Shown here in pieces: positions 1-5,942 of a stretch of DNA of 14,679 nucleotides. The translations under genes and the position numbers were made by a program. This stretch comes from JACQGD01 sp045628725 (GTDB lineage Bacteria > Patescibacteriota > Saccharimonadia > Saccharimonadales > Saccharimonadaceae). Position 1 is the first letter of the stretch; every line of letters begins with the position of its first letter. The notes under the pieces are model-generated. The model saw only the letters and a list, made by a program, of their open reading frames with translations, ran no database searches and was not told where the DNA came from. The stretch spans positions 1 through 14,679 of the forward strand of contig JAZQPT010000038.1 in the NCBI GenBank assembly GCA_045628725.1, written 5' to 3'.

Positions 1-6
1 CATCAA

Positions 7-40
7 ATAAATAGAGCCCGTACTGTCGGGCTCTATTTAT
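7..40 (-). terminator. Intrinsic terminator of the lipoprotein gene
   Basis: A perfect 14-bp stem (arms 7-20 and 27-40, GC-rich at its top) closes a 6-base loop, TACTGT. It lies just past the stop codon of the minus-strand lipoprotein gene and is followed on that strand by a T-rich stretch (TTTATTTG, partly in the stem). The stem is symmetrical, so it could also stop transcription arriving from the left on the plus strand. Confidence 0.8.
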
Positions 41-59
41 ATAGAGACGACCGTACGGG

Positions 60-668
60 CTAGAGGGGGTAATCCTCGCCGCTCGACCCATCTGGTTGGA
101 TTGCATCAGGTTGGATGACGTTCAGATGGAAGGTGATGACCTCGATTCGTTGCTGCTGGGCTTTTTCCTCCAGCTGACGGACGACATCCTCTGACAACAG
201 CCTCGCAGCTTCTTGGCGCGAAACCATTGGCGCCATATAAACCGGGCGAGACATGCAGCCCAGATTGGCCTGCGGGTTCCCGTCCCACGCATTGACAGGA
301 CAACGATCCGACACGGTAATGCCTACAAGTTCGCGGTCTTTCATACGCAGTGTAGCGATATTCACATACGGGTACTGCCTGACGTCCAGAGGAGACTGCT
401 CCCGGACCTTTGGTCCGTAGGTGTCCAGAGGCTCGTTGGCATCCTCGAGCCAGTTCGTGTTCCACACTCCATGGCTATCGATTTCGTCTTTCGTCATCAC
501 ATACGCATCGTCGCTGGCAACATCCAGACACGCCGGATCATCGGCCAGCTTGTCATATAGACCCAGGTGCGAACAATGCAGCGGAGCGGAAGGCGATACC
601 TGCTGACAGCCACTCGCCGTCAGTATCGCCAAAAACGCAGCGGCAACCGCTACGAAGCATCGAAACAT
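60..668 (-). CDS. Putative secreted lipoprotein, function unknown
   Basis: The protein has 202 residues. It begins with a short basic start (MFR), a hydrophobic stretch at about residues 4-18 and a lipobox ASGC with the modified cysteine at position 21, so it should be exported, cleaved and lipid-anchored outside the membrane. The mature part is hydrophilic, with four further cysteines (in CSH, CLD, CPVN and GCM contexts) that could form disulphides. I recognise no domain. The start is supported by AGGAG six bases upstream. The gene is a single unit, with its own promoter at 717-746 and its terminator immediately downstream. Its base composition resembles the other chromosomal genes here and looks more GC-rich than the inserted element. 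Confidence 0.8.
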   Translation of the reverse strand: MFRCFVAVAAAFLAILTASGCQQVSPSAPLHCSHLGLYDKLADDPACLDVASDDAYVMTKDEIDSHGVWNTNWLEDANEPLDTYGPKVREQSPLDVRQYPYVNIATLRMKDRELVGITVSDRCPVNAWDGNPQANLGCMSRPVYMAPMVSRQEAARLLSEDVVRQLEEKAQQQRIEVITFHLNVIQPDAIQPDGSSGEDYPL

Positions 669-716
669 GTTATCTCCTTATTTGAAGGGGCGGCCTAACA
701 CAAGGTTAGATAATGT

Positions 717-746
717 ATTATTACACTATTTTTATAATTATGTCAA
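717..746 (-). promoter_or_regulatory. Sigma-70-type promoter of the lipoprotein gene
   Basis: On the minus strand a consensus -35 box TTGACA (746-741) is followed, after an 18-bp spacer, by the -10 box AATAAT (722-717; five of six consensus bases). Transcription would start near 710 and give a leader of about 40 bases that contains the AGGAG ribosome site. Confidence 0.65.
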
Positions 747-759
747 TAAGTACTTATAT

Positions 760-786
760 AAAAAAGAGCCAGTAAATTACTGACTC
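760..786 (-). terminator. Intrinsic terminator of tRNA-Arg
   Basis: On the minus strand the arms GAGTCAGTA and TACTGGCTC (one T-G pair) enclose the loop ATT, followed by TTTTTT. It lies 8 bases past the CCA end of the tRNA gene. Confidence 0.8.
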
Positions 787-794
787 ACTTTTCC

Positions 795-870
795 TGGTAC
801 ACCCGGTACGATTCGAACGTACGACACCTGGTTCCGAAGACCAGTGCTCTATCCACTGAGCTACGGGTGC
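795..870 (-). tRNA. tRNA-Arg (anticodon UCG)
   Basis: Read on the minus strand, this is a complete 76-base cloverleaf. The acceptor arm GCACCCG pairs with CGGGTGT (one G-T pair at position 1-72). The D arm contains AGCTCAGTGG. The anticodon stem CTGGT/ACCAG closes the loop CTTCGGA with anticodon TCG, which reads CGA and possibly other CGN arginine codons. The T arm contains GTTCGAATC. The CCA end is encoded (795-797). Confidence 0.95.
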
Positions 871-886
871 ATATCTTCAGGTAGGT

Positions 887-895
887 AGTATATCA
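887..895 (-). promoter_or_regulatory. Extended -10 promoter of tRNA-Arg
   Basis: The minus strand reads TGATATACT, a TGn extension plus the hexamer TATACT, 16 bases upstream of the mature 5' end. No good -35 box is seen, as is usual for extended -10 promoters. Confidence 0.55.
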
Positions 896-966
896 CGTTC
901 TTACCATGCAGACCAGAGGTGAGTTGGCAGCGTAGCCGATTCATAAGCCAAATTTTACAACGAATA

Positions 967-975
967 TGATATAAT
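967..975 (+). promoter_or_regulatory. Extended -10 promoter of the 521-residue membrane protein gene
   Basis: TGATATAAT (TGn plus a perfect TATAAT at 970-975) lies 28 bases before the ATG at 1004. Transcription would start near 982. The short leader has no clear Shine-Dalgarno sequence. Confidence 0.6.
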
Positions 976-1003
976 TTCTTAAAGACACACCTCTATTGAA
1001 TCT

Positions 1004-2569
1004 ATGAACACCATCACCCCCATCGCTCAACAATTTATTGATATGCTTCGGCGCGCCGACGCTCATTCAAAGTCACGCGATACATACCTGAAATCATCTG
1101 AAAAGGTTCATATCGTTGGCGCTGGTCGTACGCTCACCGCCGCCTATGAGCAACTGCGCAACGCCGCTGAATACACAGAGGAACACCTGCTTTTGCAGCG
1201 AGCCATTCGCCGCTTTTACCGACGTCTGTTTCTGACCAGGGACCTTGACCGTATCAGTAAATGTGGAGAAGAACTTGCAATCGAGCTGACTCTTGCAGGC
1301 TACCTGCCCAATGACACCGTCCCGCAGGCGACTGTCAACCATATCGGTATCGAGGCGGCGAAATATTTTGCGGCGTATCAATACGCTATCGACCATGGCG
1401 GTTCTTCTAACGCCGAAGAGTGGGTCCTTGCGCCGCTAGCAGTCCAGACTGAACAGCTACTAACCGACCACGCAAAGCGTGATGCCTTTGCGCAGTTTGC
1501 GTACCGCTATTTTATCGAATCAATCGATACGGCGGCTATCTTTAAGGGCAACAAACCCGACAACTACGATACTTCGGTCTTTATCGCAGTGCACCGCATG
1601 CTGCTTAAATCAGATAATGCCACAATCCGACACTCCCTCCTGAGCCGATATCAGGTATCGCCGCAACAACATGAACAATTCCTGACCCTAAACAAACAGA
1701 TTGATGCACTGCTGGTACCCGAAGCATCCGAGAAAATCAGCCGTGTCATTAACCGACGGGGCGCGCCACTGCGCGTACTATGGCGTATGGTCGACGATAC
1801 GCCCGACCTTGCAGATCTGCTAACACACCGCGACAAATTCCTGGCGGCCTACGAAGCGCAAATCAACACCGAATACCAACAAATGAATGACAAGATCAAT
1901 CGTGGCATCATCAAAAGTGTCGTCTTCCTGATAATCACTAAATTTATGATCGGGCTCGCCATTGAAGTGCCTTATGATTACATTGCCCACGGTGAGATTC
2001 TATGGACGGTCTTGTTAATCAACCTGCTACTACCACCGGTGTATATGATTTTGCTACGGCTCACGCTGGTACTACCCGGTCATGCAAATACCACCGCGCT
2101 GATTGACCGAATGGATGCGATTCTCTATGCAGAACGACCACACTTGACCCTGACACCGACAGACACAAGTACCGGCCCCTATTCAAAGGCGTTCAATGTC
2201 CTTTATGCCAGCCTGTTCCTTATTGTCTTTGGCGGTGTCGGCTGGGGGCTCTGGAGCCTTGGTTTCTCATTCGTTCACTTGGCAATTTTCTTCATTTTCC
2301 TTTCGACTGCCAGCTTCCTAGGCTTCCGCCTCTCTCGTTTAATCCGTGAAATCGAGACGGTCGACACCGAGCAGAACGGCGTCGCCCTCATTCGCGACTT
2401 CCTCTATCTGCCTTTTGTCGTCGTGGGCCGCTGGATCAGTGAAAACTACGCCAAGGTCAACGTCCTGACCCTTATCCTGGATATGGCAATTGAGTTACCC
2501 CTCAAGACCGTTATCCGGCTCATCCAGCAGTGGGGCAAATTCATCAGCAGTAAAAAAGACGAGCTCTAA
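1004..2569 (+). CDS. Predicted multi-pass membrane protein, function unknown
   Basis: The protein has 521 residues. The first 300 or so are soluble, helical and charged. About four membrane segments follow at roughly residues 302-322, 332-355, 395-418 and 422-443, and the C-terminal tail of about 75 residues is amphipathic. I recognise no catalytic motif and no named family. Large single-copy membrane proteins of this kind are common conserved unknowns in Patescibacteria. The start is the first ATG after a strong extended -10 promoter and has no visible ribosome site. The stop codon is followed within five bases by the tRNA-Lys promoter. Its GC-rich codon use resembles that of murB and the lipoprotein gene, so it belongs to the chromosomal backbone. 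Confidence 0.85.
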   Translation: MNTITPIAQQFIDMLRRADAHSKSRDTYLKSSEKVHIVGAGRTLTAAYEQLRNAAEYTEEHLLLQRAIRRFYRRLFLTRDLDRISKCGEELAIELTLAGYLPNDTVPQATVNHIGIEAAKYFAAYQYAIDHGGSSNAEEWVLAPLAVQTEQLLTDHAKRDAFAQFAYRYFIESIDTAAIFKGNKPDNYDTSVFIAVHRMLLKSDNATIRHSLLSRYQVSPQQHEQFLTLNKQIDALLVPEASEKISRVINRRGAPLRVLWRMVDDTPDLADLLTHRDKFLAAYEAQINTEYQQMNDKINRGIIKSVVFLIITKFMIGLAIEVPYDYIAHGEILWTVLLINLLLPPVYMILLRLTLVLPGHANTTALIDRMDAILYAERPHLTLTPTDTSTGPYSKAFNVLYASLFLIVFGGVGWGLWSLGFSFVHLAIFFIFLSTASFLGFRLSRLIREIETVDTEQNGVALIRDFLYLPFVVVGRWISENYAKVNVLTLILDMAIELPLKTVIRLIQQWGKFISSKKDEL

Positions 2570-2573
2570 GCTC

Positions 2574-2602
2574 TTTACACCCCGCCCCTTATCTGTTACT
2601 AT
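2574..2602 (+). promoter_or_regulatory. Promoter of tRNA-Lys
   Basis: The -35 box TTTACA (2574-2579), a 17-bp spacer and the -10 box TACTAT (2597-2602) lie between the upstream stop codon and the tRNA. Transcription would start near 2609, about 14 bases before the mature 5' end. Confidence 0.7.
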
Positions 2603-2622
2603 GTACAAGTTACTTACGATAT

Positions 2623-2699
2623 GGGCCAGTAGCTCAGCTGGTTAGAGCACCTGCCTCTTAAGCAGGGTGTCGAGGGTTCAAGTCCCTCCTGGCCCTCCA
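2623..2699 (+). tRNA. tRNA-Lys (anticodon CUU), integration target
   Basis: This is a complete 77-base cloverleaf. The acceptor stem GGGCCAG/CTGGCCC is perfect, with discriminator T and an encoded CCA (2697-2699). The anticodon stem CCTGC/GCAGG closes the loop CTCTTAA with anticodon CTT (2657-2659), which reads AAG. The T arm contains GGTTCAAGTCC. Its 3' half (2658-2699) is overlapped on the other strand by the end of the recombinase gene. Its 3' end is the left junction of the integrated element, and the tRNA is left intact by the insertion. Confidence 0.96.
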
Positions 2700-4346
2700 A
2701 GAATCGAAAATAGACGATAAAGCAACTTCTAACTCCTTAGCGGTTGCTTTTTTGTTGGTTCTAACCTTGAGGTAGGCTTTTTCAAGCGCTGGATAGTCTC
2801 TCTCGATAGGTACTAGCCATTTTTTAGGTGTAAGCGTGAGAGAATTATCGGTTAATAGGAAGTTCGCACCTAAAGTTTGCAGAATATCCCGTTTAACCAT
2901 CGGGTCTTTAGTGTCTGAAAATCGAATTCTCGCATACGTAGCGAAGTCAAAAGCTTTTTCTGTTAGCTCCATCCAATCTTCAGCTCTTTTCTCTGTGCTA
3001 CGTAAGTTATTGTCTATGTCGGCCAGATTAACTTTTAGATTGTCCCGCTGACGAACGTAATCATCTTCGTCAACAATACCTCTAGTAAGTTTGTCGGTGA
3101 GCTTATCGAGTTGTAGTTGTATTTGCTTACGCCTACCTTGGTGAGATTCGTAAAGTGTAGTTCTGTCTTTGACTTCATTATTATTGTTTCGGCGTAAGAT
3201 TTTGAGAGCCATTTCTTGAAACTCAGGAATTATAGTATATTTAGCCAATTCAGCGTCAATATCTTTTTCTAGACCATCCACCGTCGTGTACTTTACTTGT
3301 GTACACGGGCGGTATTGGCTCTTGCGGGTGCAATAGTAGTGAACGTATGTTTTTAGCTCGTTCGTACTTTTGATGTGTTTACTCGTAGCTTTGGCTACGA
3401 TTTGGCAATTACATACTCCGCAGCGAATCAGAGTACCGTATGCGAAATTATGTGCAGTCTTACGTGGTCTGCCCTTAGTACCCAGTAGCTTTTGAGCGTA
3501 ATCGTACTCGTTAGAAGTAATCATTGCTTCATGGTGACCGTCATGCCATTCGCCATTATGCTTTATTAGTCCCGCATAAAATTGATTATTGAAAATAGCA
3601 TAAACCATACTTTTAGGCATGGGCTTCCCGCCAGGCGAGTTCTGCTTGAAGGTAGTTTTTCGAGTCAAGAAACCCCACTCGTTGTTGACCTTCTTCCAAA
3701 TTTGCTCTGGATTGTAGCCTTCATACAGCAACATCTTCCACATAAGCTTTACTTGGTCATAGCGGTCGGGGTCGTTGGCTGTTTCAGTTACAACCCTGTC
3801 GAACTTGTTCATTATAGGATTACCTTTGCTATCCATCTTCGGTACTTTTATATAGCCTTGCGGAACTTGGCCTGGTCTTTCGCCTCCTTTAGCTTTTGCA
3901 ACCATGCCACGACTAACGTCAACGCCTTGTTTGGCGCTTTCAAGCTGTCCGTGCGATAAGAGCATTTGCAACATCCATATACCAGGAGGATTATTTTCGA
4001 ACGTATAGGTGCAAAACTTCAAGTCTTTAATTTCGCCAGTACGAATGCCATAGGTTATGTTAGCTGCTTCAATTTCATTTCGGGATAGACGGTTTGGGTA
4101 CCAGCTCACAATTCCATCGGCTTCATTGTCGTGTATGCGTCTCAGCATTGTGTCGAACTTGGGACGATTATATGGCGTAAATGCGCTGCGTGTTTCTTCG
4201 ACCCATTCAATTACGTTTAAGTCTGGGAATCGTTTTTCAATTTCTGCTCGTTGGGATTCGACTGACAGTACTTGACGTTCTTTACGTTCTTCAGACTTAC
4301 GTAGGTACGCTATGTAGCGTAACTGTTTTTCTTTTGGTTTACTCAT
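2658..4346 (-). CDS. Large serine recombinase (integrase)
   Basis: The 562-residue protein is a large serine recombinase that would cut and join attachment sites to integrate and excise the element. The N-terminal resolvase fold starts with RYIAYLRKSEE, where Ser18 is the likely nucleophile and Arg16 and the NRLSRNE arginines (87 and 90) are the active-site partners. The recombinase domain follows at about 155-290, a zinc ribbon at about 305-350 (CGVC, then Cys339 and Cys348), and a coiled coil at about 385-455. The start is supported by AGGAG seven bases upstream and TATAAT at 4364-4369. The last 13 codons (WRARRDLNPRHPA) and the stop are antisense tRNA-Lys, and the stop overlaps two bases of the anticodon. 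That tail is therefore not native recombinase sequence. Confidence 0.93.
   Translation of the reverse strand: MSKPKEKQLRYIAYLRKSEERKERQVLSVESQRAEIEKRFPDLNVIEWVEETRSAFTPYNRPKFDTMLRRIHDNEADGIVSWYPNRLSRNEIEAANITYGIRTGEIKDLKFCTYTFENNPPGIWMLQMLLSHGQLESAKQGVDVSRGMVAKAKGGERPGQVPQGYIKVPKMDSKGNPIMNKFDRVVTETANDPDRYDQVKLMWKMLLYEGYNPEQIWKKVNNEWGFLTRKTTFKQNSPGGKPMPKSMVYAIFNNQFYAGLIKHNGEWHDGHHEAMITSNEYDYAQKLLGTKGRPRKTAHNFAYGTLIRCGVCNCQIVAKATSKHIKSTNELKTYVHYYCTRKSQYRPCTQVKYTTVDGLEKDIDAELAKYTIIPEFQEMALKILRRNNNNEVKDRTTLYESHQGRRKQIQLQLDKLTDKLTRGIVDEDDYVRQRDNLKVNLADIDNNLRSTEKRAEDWMELTEKAFDFATYARIRFSDTKDPMVKRDILQTLGANFLLTDNSLTLTPKKWLVPIERDYPALEKAYLKVRTNKKATAKELEVALSSIFDSWRARRDLNPRHPA
2690..2700 (+). repeat. Putative left attachment core (attL)
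   Basis: TGGCCCTCCAA forms the end of tRNA-Lys plus one base. It matches 13300-13310 at 10 of 11 positions, with identity over the last seven (CCTCCAA). Confidence 0.65.
2719..2753 (+). terminator. Intrinsic terminator for tRNA-Lys, inside the recombinase 3' end
   Basis: The arms AAAGCAAC (2719-2726) and GTTGCTTT (2743-2750) pair perfectly. Inside them CTAA/TTAG forms a second short stem with loop CTCC, and a T-run extends to 2753. It is in the plus direction, 20 bases past the tRNA CCA end, and lies entirely within the coding sequence of the convergent recombinase gene. It would end tRNA-Lys transcription in the integrated state. Confidence 0.8.
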
Positions 4347-4363
4347 TGTAATTCTCCTATCTA

Positions 4364-4369
4364 ATTATA
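4364..4369 (-). promoter_or_regulatory. -10 box of the recombinase promoter
   Basis: The minus strand carries a perfect TATAAT 17 bases before the ATG, with AGGAG between. I do not see a convincing -35 box. The nearest candidate (TGACTT) is too close. Confidence 0.45.
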
Positions 4370-4412
4370 CAAGGTTTTTTAAGTCAGTGCGAGCAATGGC
4401 CCCTGTCATACC

Positions 4413-4460
4413 AGTACCTTGGTTCGTCGTTGCTAAGTTAGTCTTGGTACTACGGCGAAC
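4413..4460. repeat. Two interlocked inverted repeats upstream of the recombinase gene
   Basis: AGTACC (4413-4418) is complementary to GGTACT (4446-4451). GTTCGTCGT (4422-4430) is complementary to ACGGCGAAC (4452-4460) with one T-G pair. The two pairings cross and the 3' arms abut, so as RNA they are more likely to be mutually exclusive than a stable pseudoknot. The region is the 141-bp gap between the winged-helix gene and the recombinase gene and could act as a leader switch or a protein-binding site. Confidence 0.4.
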
Positions 4461-4487
4461 GACACATTATGGGAAAAAATTCCATAC

Positions 4488-5015
4488 TTACTGCTGACCC
4501 TCATAGAAGGAATTTGCCACATTTGTAAAGTGTTCATTATTTATATTGTTAAGTGGGTCTTCTTTAGGGGACAGGATTGTCAGGTCAGAGAGGCCCGATG
4601 TGTCTTCTGTACCCGACAATTCATGGTTTCTATGAACATTAACTTGTTGTTCTTGTCGGACAAGCTGTGTGAGTTTATATATAATCGGATAGAATGAGTA
4701 CTCGTTAGAAGTATTTCGTCTCGGTCTTCGTATGATTAGTCGCTTATCTTTATGAAGCCTGGTGATTATGCGAGTTACAGTACGAGTTTTCATATCAACC
4801 CTCTTAGCGAGTGTCTCGACGCTTGGAAATGGAAAATTGTCAGCTTCCCACCTGTAGCTTTCGATATTTACTAGGATTAAAAATTCGGAGGGCGTAAGGC
4901 CAAGCTGCCCGTAATGTTTCAGGAGGGAGTTTGGGACCATAGTGAAGCCGTCTTCGGCTATTGCTTCACTCCACTTTGCAGCCAGGCTATTATCGTCGCT
5001 ACTTGAAAGAGACAT
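4488..5015 (-). CDS. Winged-helix DNA-binding protein (HTH_36-like), possible regulator or replication initiator
   Basis: With the start chosen at 5015 the protein has 175 residues. Residues from about 25 to 115 form a winged-helix domain: PNSLLKHYGQLGLTPSEFLILVN, a basic recognition region with SVETLAKRVDMKTRTVTRII, then a wing with RRPRRNTSNEY. This is the layout of the HTH_36 domain of plasmid and phage initiator or regulator proteins. The C-terminal 60 residues are polar and not recognised. The start at 5015 is preferred because GAGGAG lies seven bases upstream; an ATG at 5057 in the same frame lacks this. The gene overlaps the preceding small gene by 17 bases, so the two are probably translated together. 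It could bind the repeats at 5255-5396. Confidence 0.75.
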   Translation of the reverse strand: MSLSSSDDNSLAAKWSEAIAEDGFTMVPNSLLKHYGQLGLTPSEFLILVNIESYRWEADNFPFPSVETLAKRVDMKTRTVTRIITRLHKDKRLIIRRPRRNTSNEYSFYPIIYKLTQLVRQEQQVNVHRNHELSGTEDTSGLSDLTILSPKEDPLNNINNEHFTNVANSFYEGQQ

Positions 5016-5235
5016 CGTTAGTCTCCTCTTTTGCAGCCTTATTGATGTACTTCTCAAACTGAGATACGCCTACAGGTTGATAAATGATTTCAAGCTGACG
5101 AATTAGCTGGGACAGTTCAGTGAGAGCCTGGTCGTCGCTTAATACTTCATCGAAGTGCTTGAGATAAAGCGATTGAAACTTTTTAATATCTGAGCCACGA
5201 AACTTCATGGCACTGTCACTTTGTTTTGCGAGCAT
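4999..5235 (-). CDS. Small conserved-looking protein of unknown function
   Basis: The 78-residue protein is helical and charged, with a central pattern of the form FQSLYLKHFDEVLSDDQA followed by a hydrophobic helix (ELSQLIRQLEIIYQPV). From memory, small proteins with this pattern sit beside recombinase genes in other Patescibacteria, which I cannot confirm here. The start is supported by GGAG six bases upstream and a promoter at 5261-5288 giving a leader of about 19 bases. Its end overlaps the winged-helix gene start by 17 bases, so the two form an operon. A role in controlling excision is possible, but nothing in the sequence proves it. Confidence 0.7.
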   Translation of the reverse strand: MLAKQSDSAMKFRGSDIKKFQSLYLKHFDEVLSDDQALTELSQLIRQLEIIYQPVGVSQFEKYINKAAKEETNDVSFK

Positions 5236-5254
5236 TGGTTACTCCATATAAAGA

Positions 5255-5280
5255 CTCGCTAGTATCTCGCCACTAGTGAG
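5255..5280. promoter_or_regulatory. Operator-like inverted repeat over the minus-strand promoter
   Basis: CTCGCTAGT (5255-5263) and ACTAGTGAG (5272-5280) are inverted copies at eight of nine positions, separated by eight bases. They cover the -10 box and spacer of the promoter driving the small gene and winged-helix gene, a position suited to repression by the operon's own DNA-binding protein. Confidence 0.45.
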
Positions 5281-5288
5281 GTTGTCTA
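5261..5288 (-). promoter_or_regulatory. Promoter of the small gene and winged-helix gene operon
   Basis: On the minus strand the -35 box TAGACA (5288-5283; five of six consensus bases), a 16-bp spacer and the -10 box GATACT (5266-5261) would start transcription near 5254. Confidence 0.5.
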
Positions 5289-5396
5289 TATTGAGTAAAC
5301 TCAGACGGTGTTTACTGTCCGACCTGCCTTATCAAGTCGTCCTCATTAAGTATTTCCCTTATTTATGAGATTGCCTGCCCTTATTTACTCAATATA
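5287..5396. repeat. 13-bp inverted repeat spanning two divergent promoters
   Basis: TATATTGAGTAAA (5287-5299) and its exact inverse TTTACTCAATATA (5384-5396) lie 84 bp apart. The left copy abuts the -35 box of the minus-strand promoter. The right copy overlaps the -10 box of the plus-strand promoter at 5371-5398. They could be paired operator sites joined by looping. Confidence 0.6.
5356..5387 (+). repeat. Iteron-like direct repeat
   Basis: CCCTTATTTA occurs at 5356-5365 and 5378-5387, a spacing of 22 bp or about two helical turns. A weaker match (CTGCCTTAT) lies at 5324-5332, compared with CTGCCCTTAT overlapping the second copy. The repeats are next to the gene for a winged-helix protein of replication-initiator type, so they may be binding sites for a circular-form origin or for regulation. 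Two good copies are too few to be sure. Confidence 0.4.
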
Positions 5397-5398
5397 AT
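5371..5398 (+). promoter_or_regulatory. Plus-strand promoter of the control region
   Basis: TTGCCT (5371-5376), a 16-bp spacer and a perfect TATAAT (5393-5398) would start a transcript near 5405 that runs toward the structured RNA and the membrane-protein cassette. Confidence 0.45.
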
Positions 5399-5738
5399 AG
5401 ACCCCGTAAATGTGTTTTGCAATAGATAAAAATAAGGTTGAATCTACAGCAATTTTTTCTTGAAATACCCCCGCTAAAGTTGTATAAACGTATGCAAAAA
5501 ACTCAAAACGCCATTGATACCTCTCTGTTCTTTGGTTTTACCACGTTTCTGATTACTCCTCGATTCGGTGCAATATCCATGCAGCTTTCAGGACTAAATA
5601 GACATGCTAAATACGCCCTAGGAACTCACTAGAAGCTCTCTGAACCCTTCGGAGTGACATAGAGTACTATTCCTCGTCTTGCGAAGGCGTTTTATCTCTA
5701 AAACACATCGCTCTATCTGTTTTTACAACAAAAAGAGA
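5399..5738. other. Intergenic stretch without a convincing gene
   Basis: This part of the 707-bp gap between the minus-strand operon and the cassette holds no gene I can support. A 64-codon open frame at 5438-5632 starts with TTG, has a poor ribosome site and no recognisable domain. A short hairpin (CGTCT at 5675-5679, AGGCG at 5685-5689, then TTTT) could be a weak plus-strand terminator. The sequence ATGTGTTTT with GATAAAA a few bases later occurs near 5406 on the plus strand and again in inverted orientation near 5709. Confidence 0.4.
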
Positions 5739-5744
5739 TATAAT
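5739..5744 (+). promoter_or_regulatory. -10 box of the structured RNA
   Basis: A perfect TATAAT within GATATAATC lies 7 bases before the expected start near 5751. No clear -35 box is seen. The same GATATAATC context opens the second leader unit at 11560. Confidence 0.5.
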
Positions 5745-5750
5745 CGTTAG

Positions 5751-5909
5751 TAAGTAGCTTGGCTACCCACGGCCTAAACCAATAAGCAATTATTGGCATG
5801 GTCACCAAATCAACGGAAAGAAACAGCTCATCACGAGTACTTCTTTCCGTTGTCAATGCTGGAAACGGCGTTGGGTGGCCGAAAGGTTACCGCTCGTGGT
5901 GAGCTTTTT
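5751..5909 (+). ncRNA. Structured RNA with predicted pseudoknot, upstream of the membrane-protein cassette
   Basis: Several stems can be drawn by hand. The outer stem is GGCTACCC (5761-5768) with GGGTGGCC (5873-5880). A 7-bp hairpin CCAATAA/TTATTGG (5779-5796) has a GCAA tetraloop. A perfect 12-bp stem joins 5811-5822 and 5841-5852 around an 18-base loop. A 4-bp hairpin at 5858-5869 has a GAAA loop. Thirteen bases of the large loop (5825-5837) are complementary, with one G-T pair, to 5893-5905, which is followed by TTTTT. The RNA therefore looks like a compact multi-branch fold locked by a long pseudoknot, or a switch whose alternative pairing forms a terminator. It ends 33 bases before the next start codon. 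I cannot match it to a known RNA class. Confidence 0.6.
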
Positions 5910-5942
5910 AGTTTGCCGTAATTAGAAACTAGCGGAGACTAA

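Noticed and set aside
3582..3959. 125-codon open frame on the plus strand within the recombinase gene
   Set aside because: It is a shadow of the well-supported recombinase frame on the other strand, with no promoter or ribosome site.
5438..5632. 64-codon open frame in the control region
   Set aside because: It has a TTG start, a ribosome site too close to the start, no domain or hydrophobic pattern of interest, and lies in a region dense in repeats and promoters. The next in-frame ATG (5492) has no ribosome site.
5406..5709. Inverted pair ATGTGTTTT plus GATAAAA about 300 bp apart, considered as ends of a small inserted element
   Set aside because: The similarity does not extend outward, the inner spacing differs, and no target-site duplication is seen. 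It is noted only as a weak repeat.
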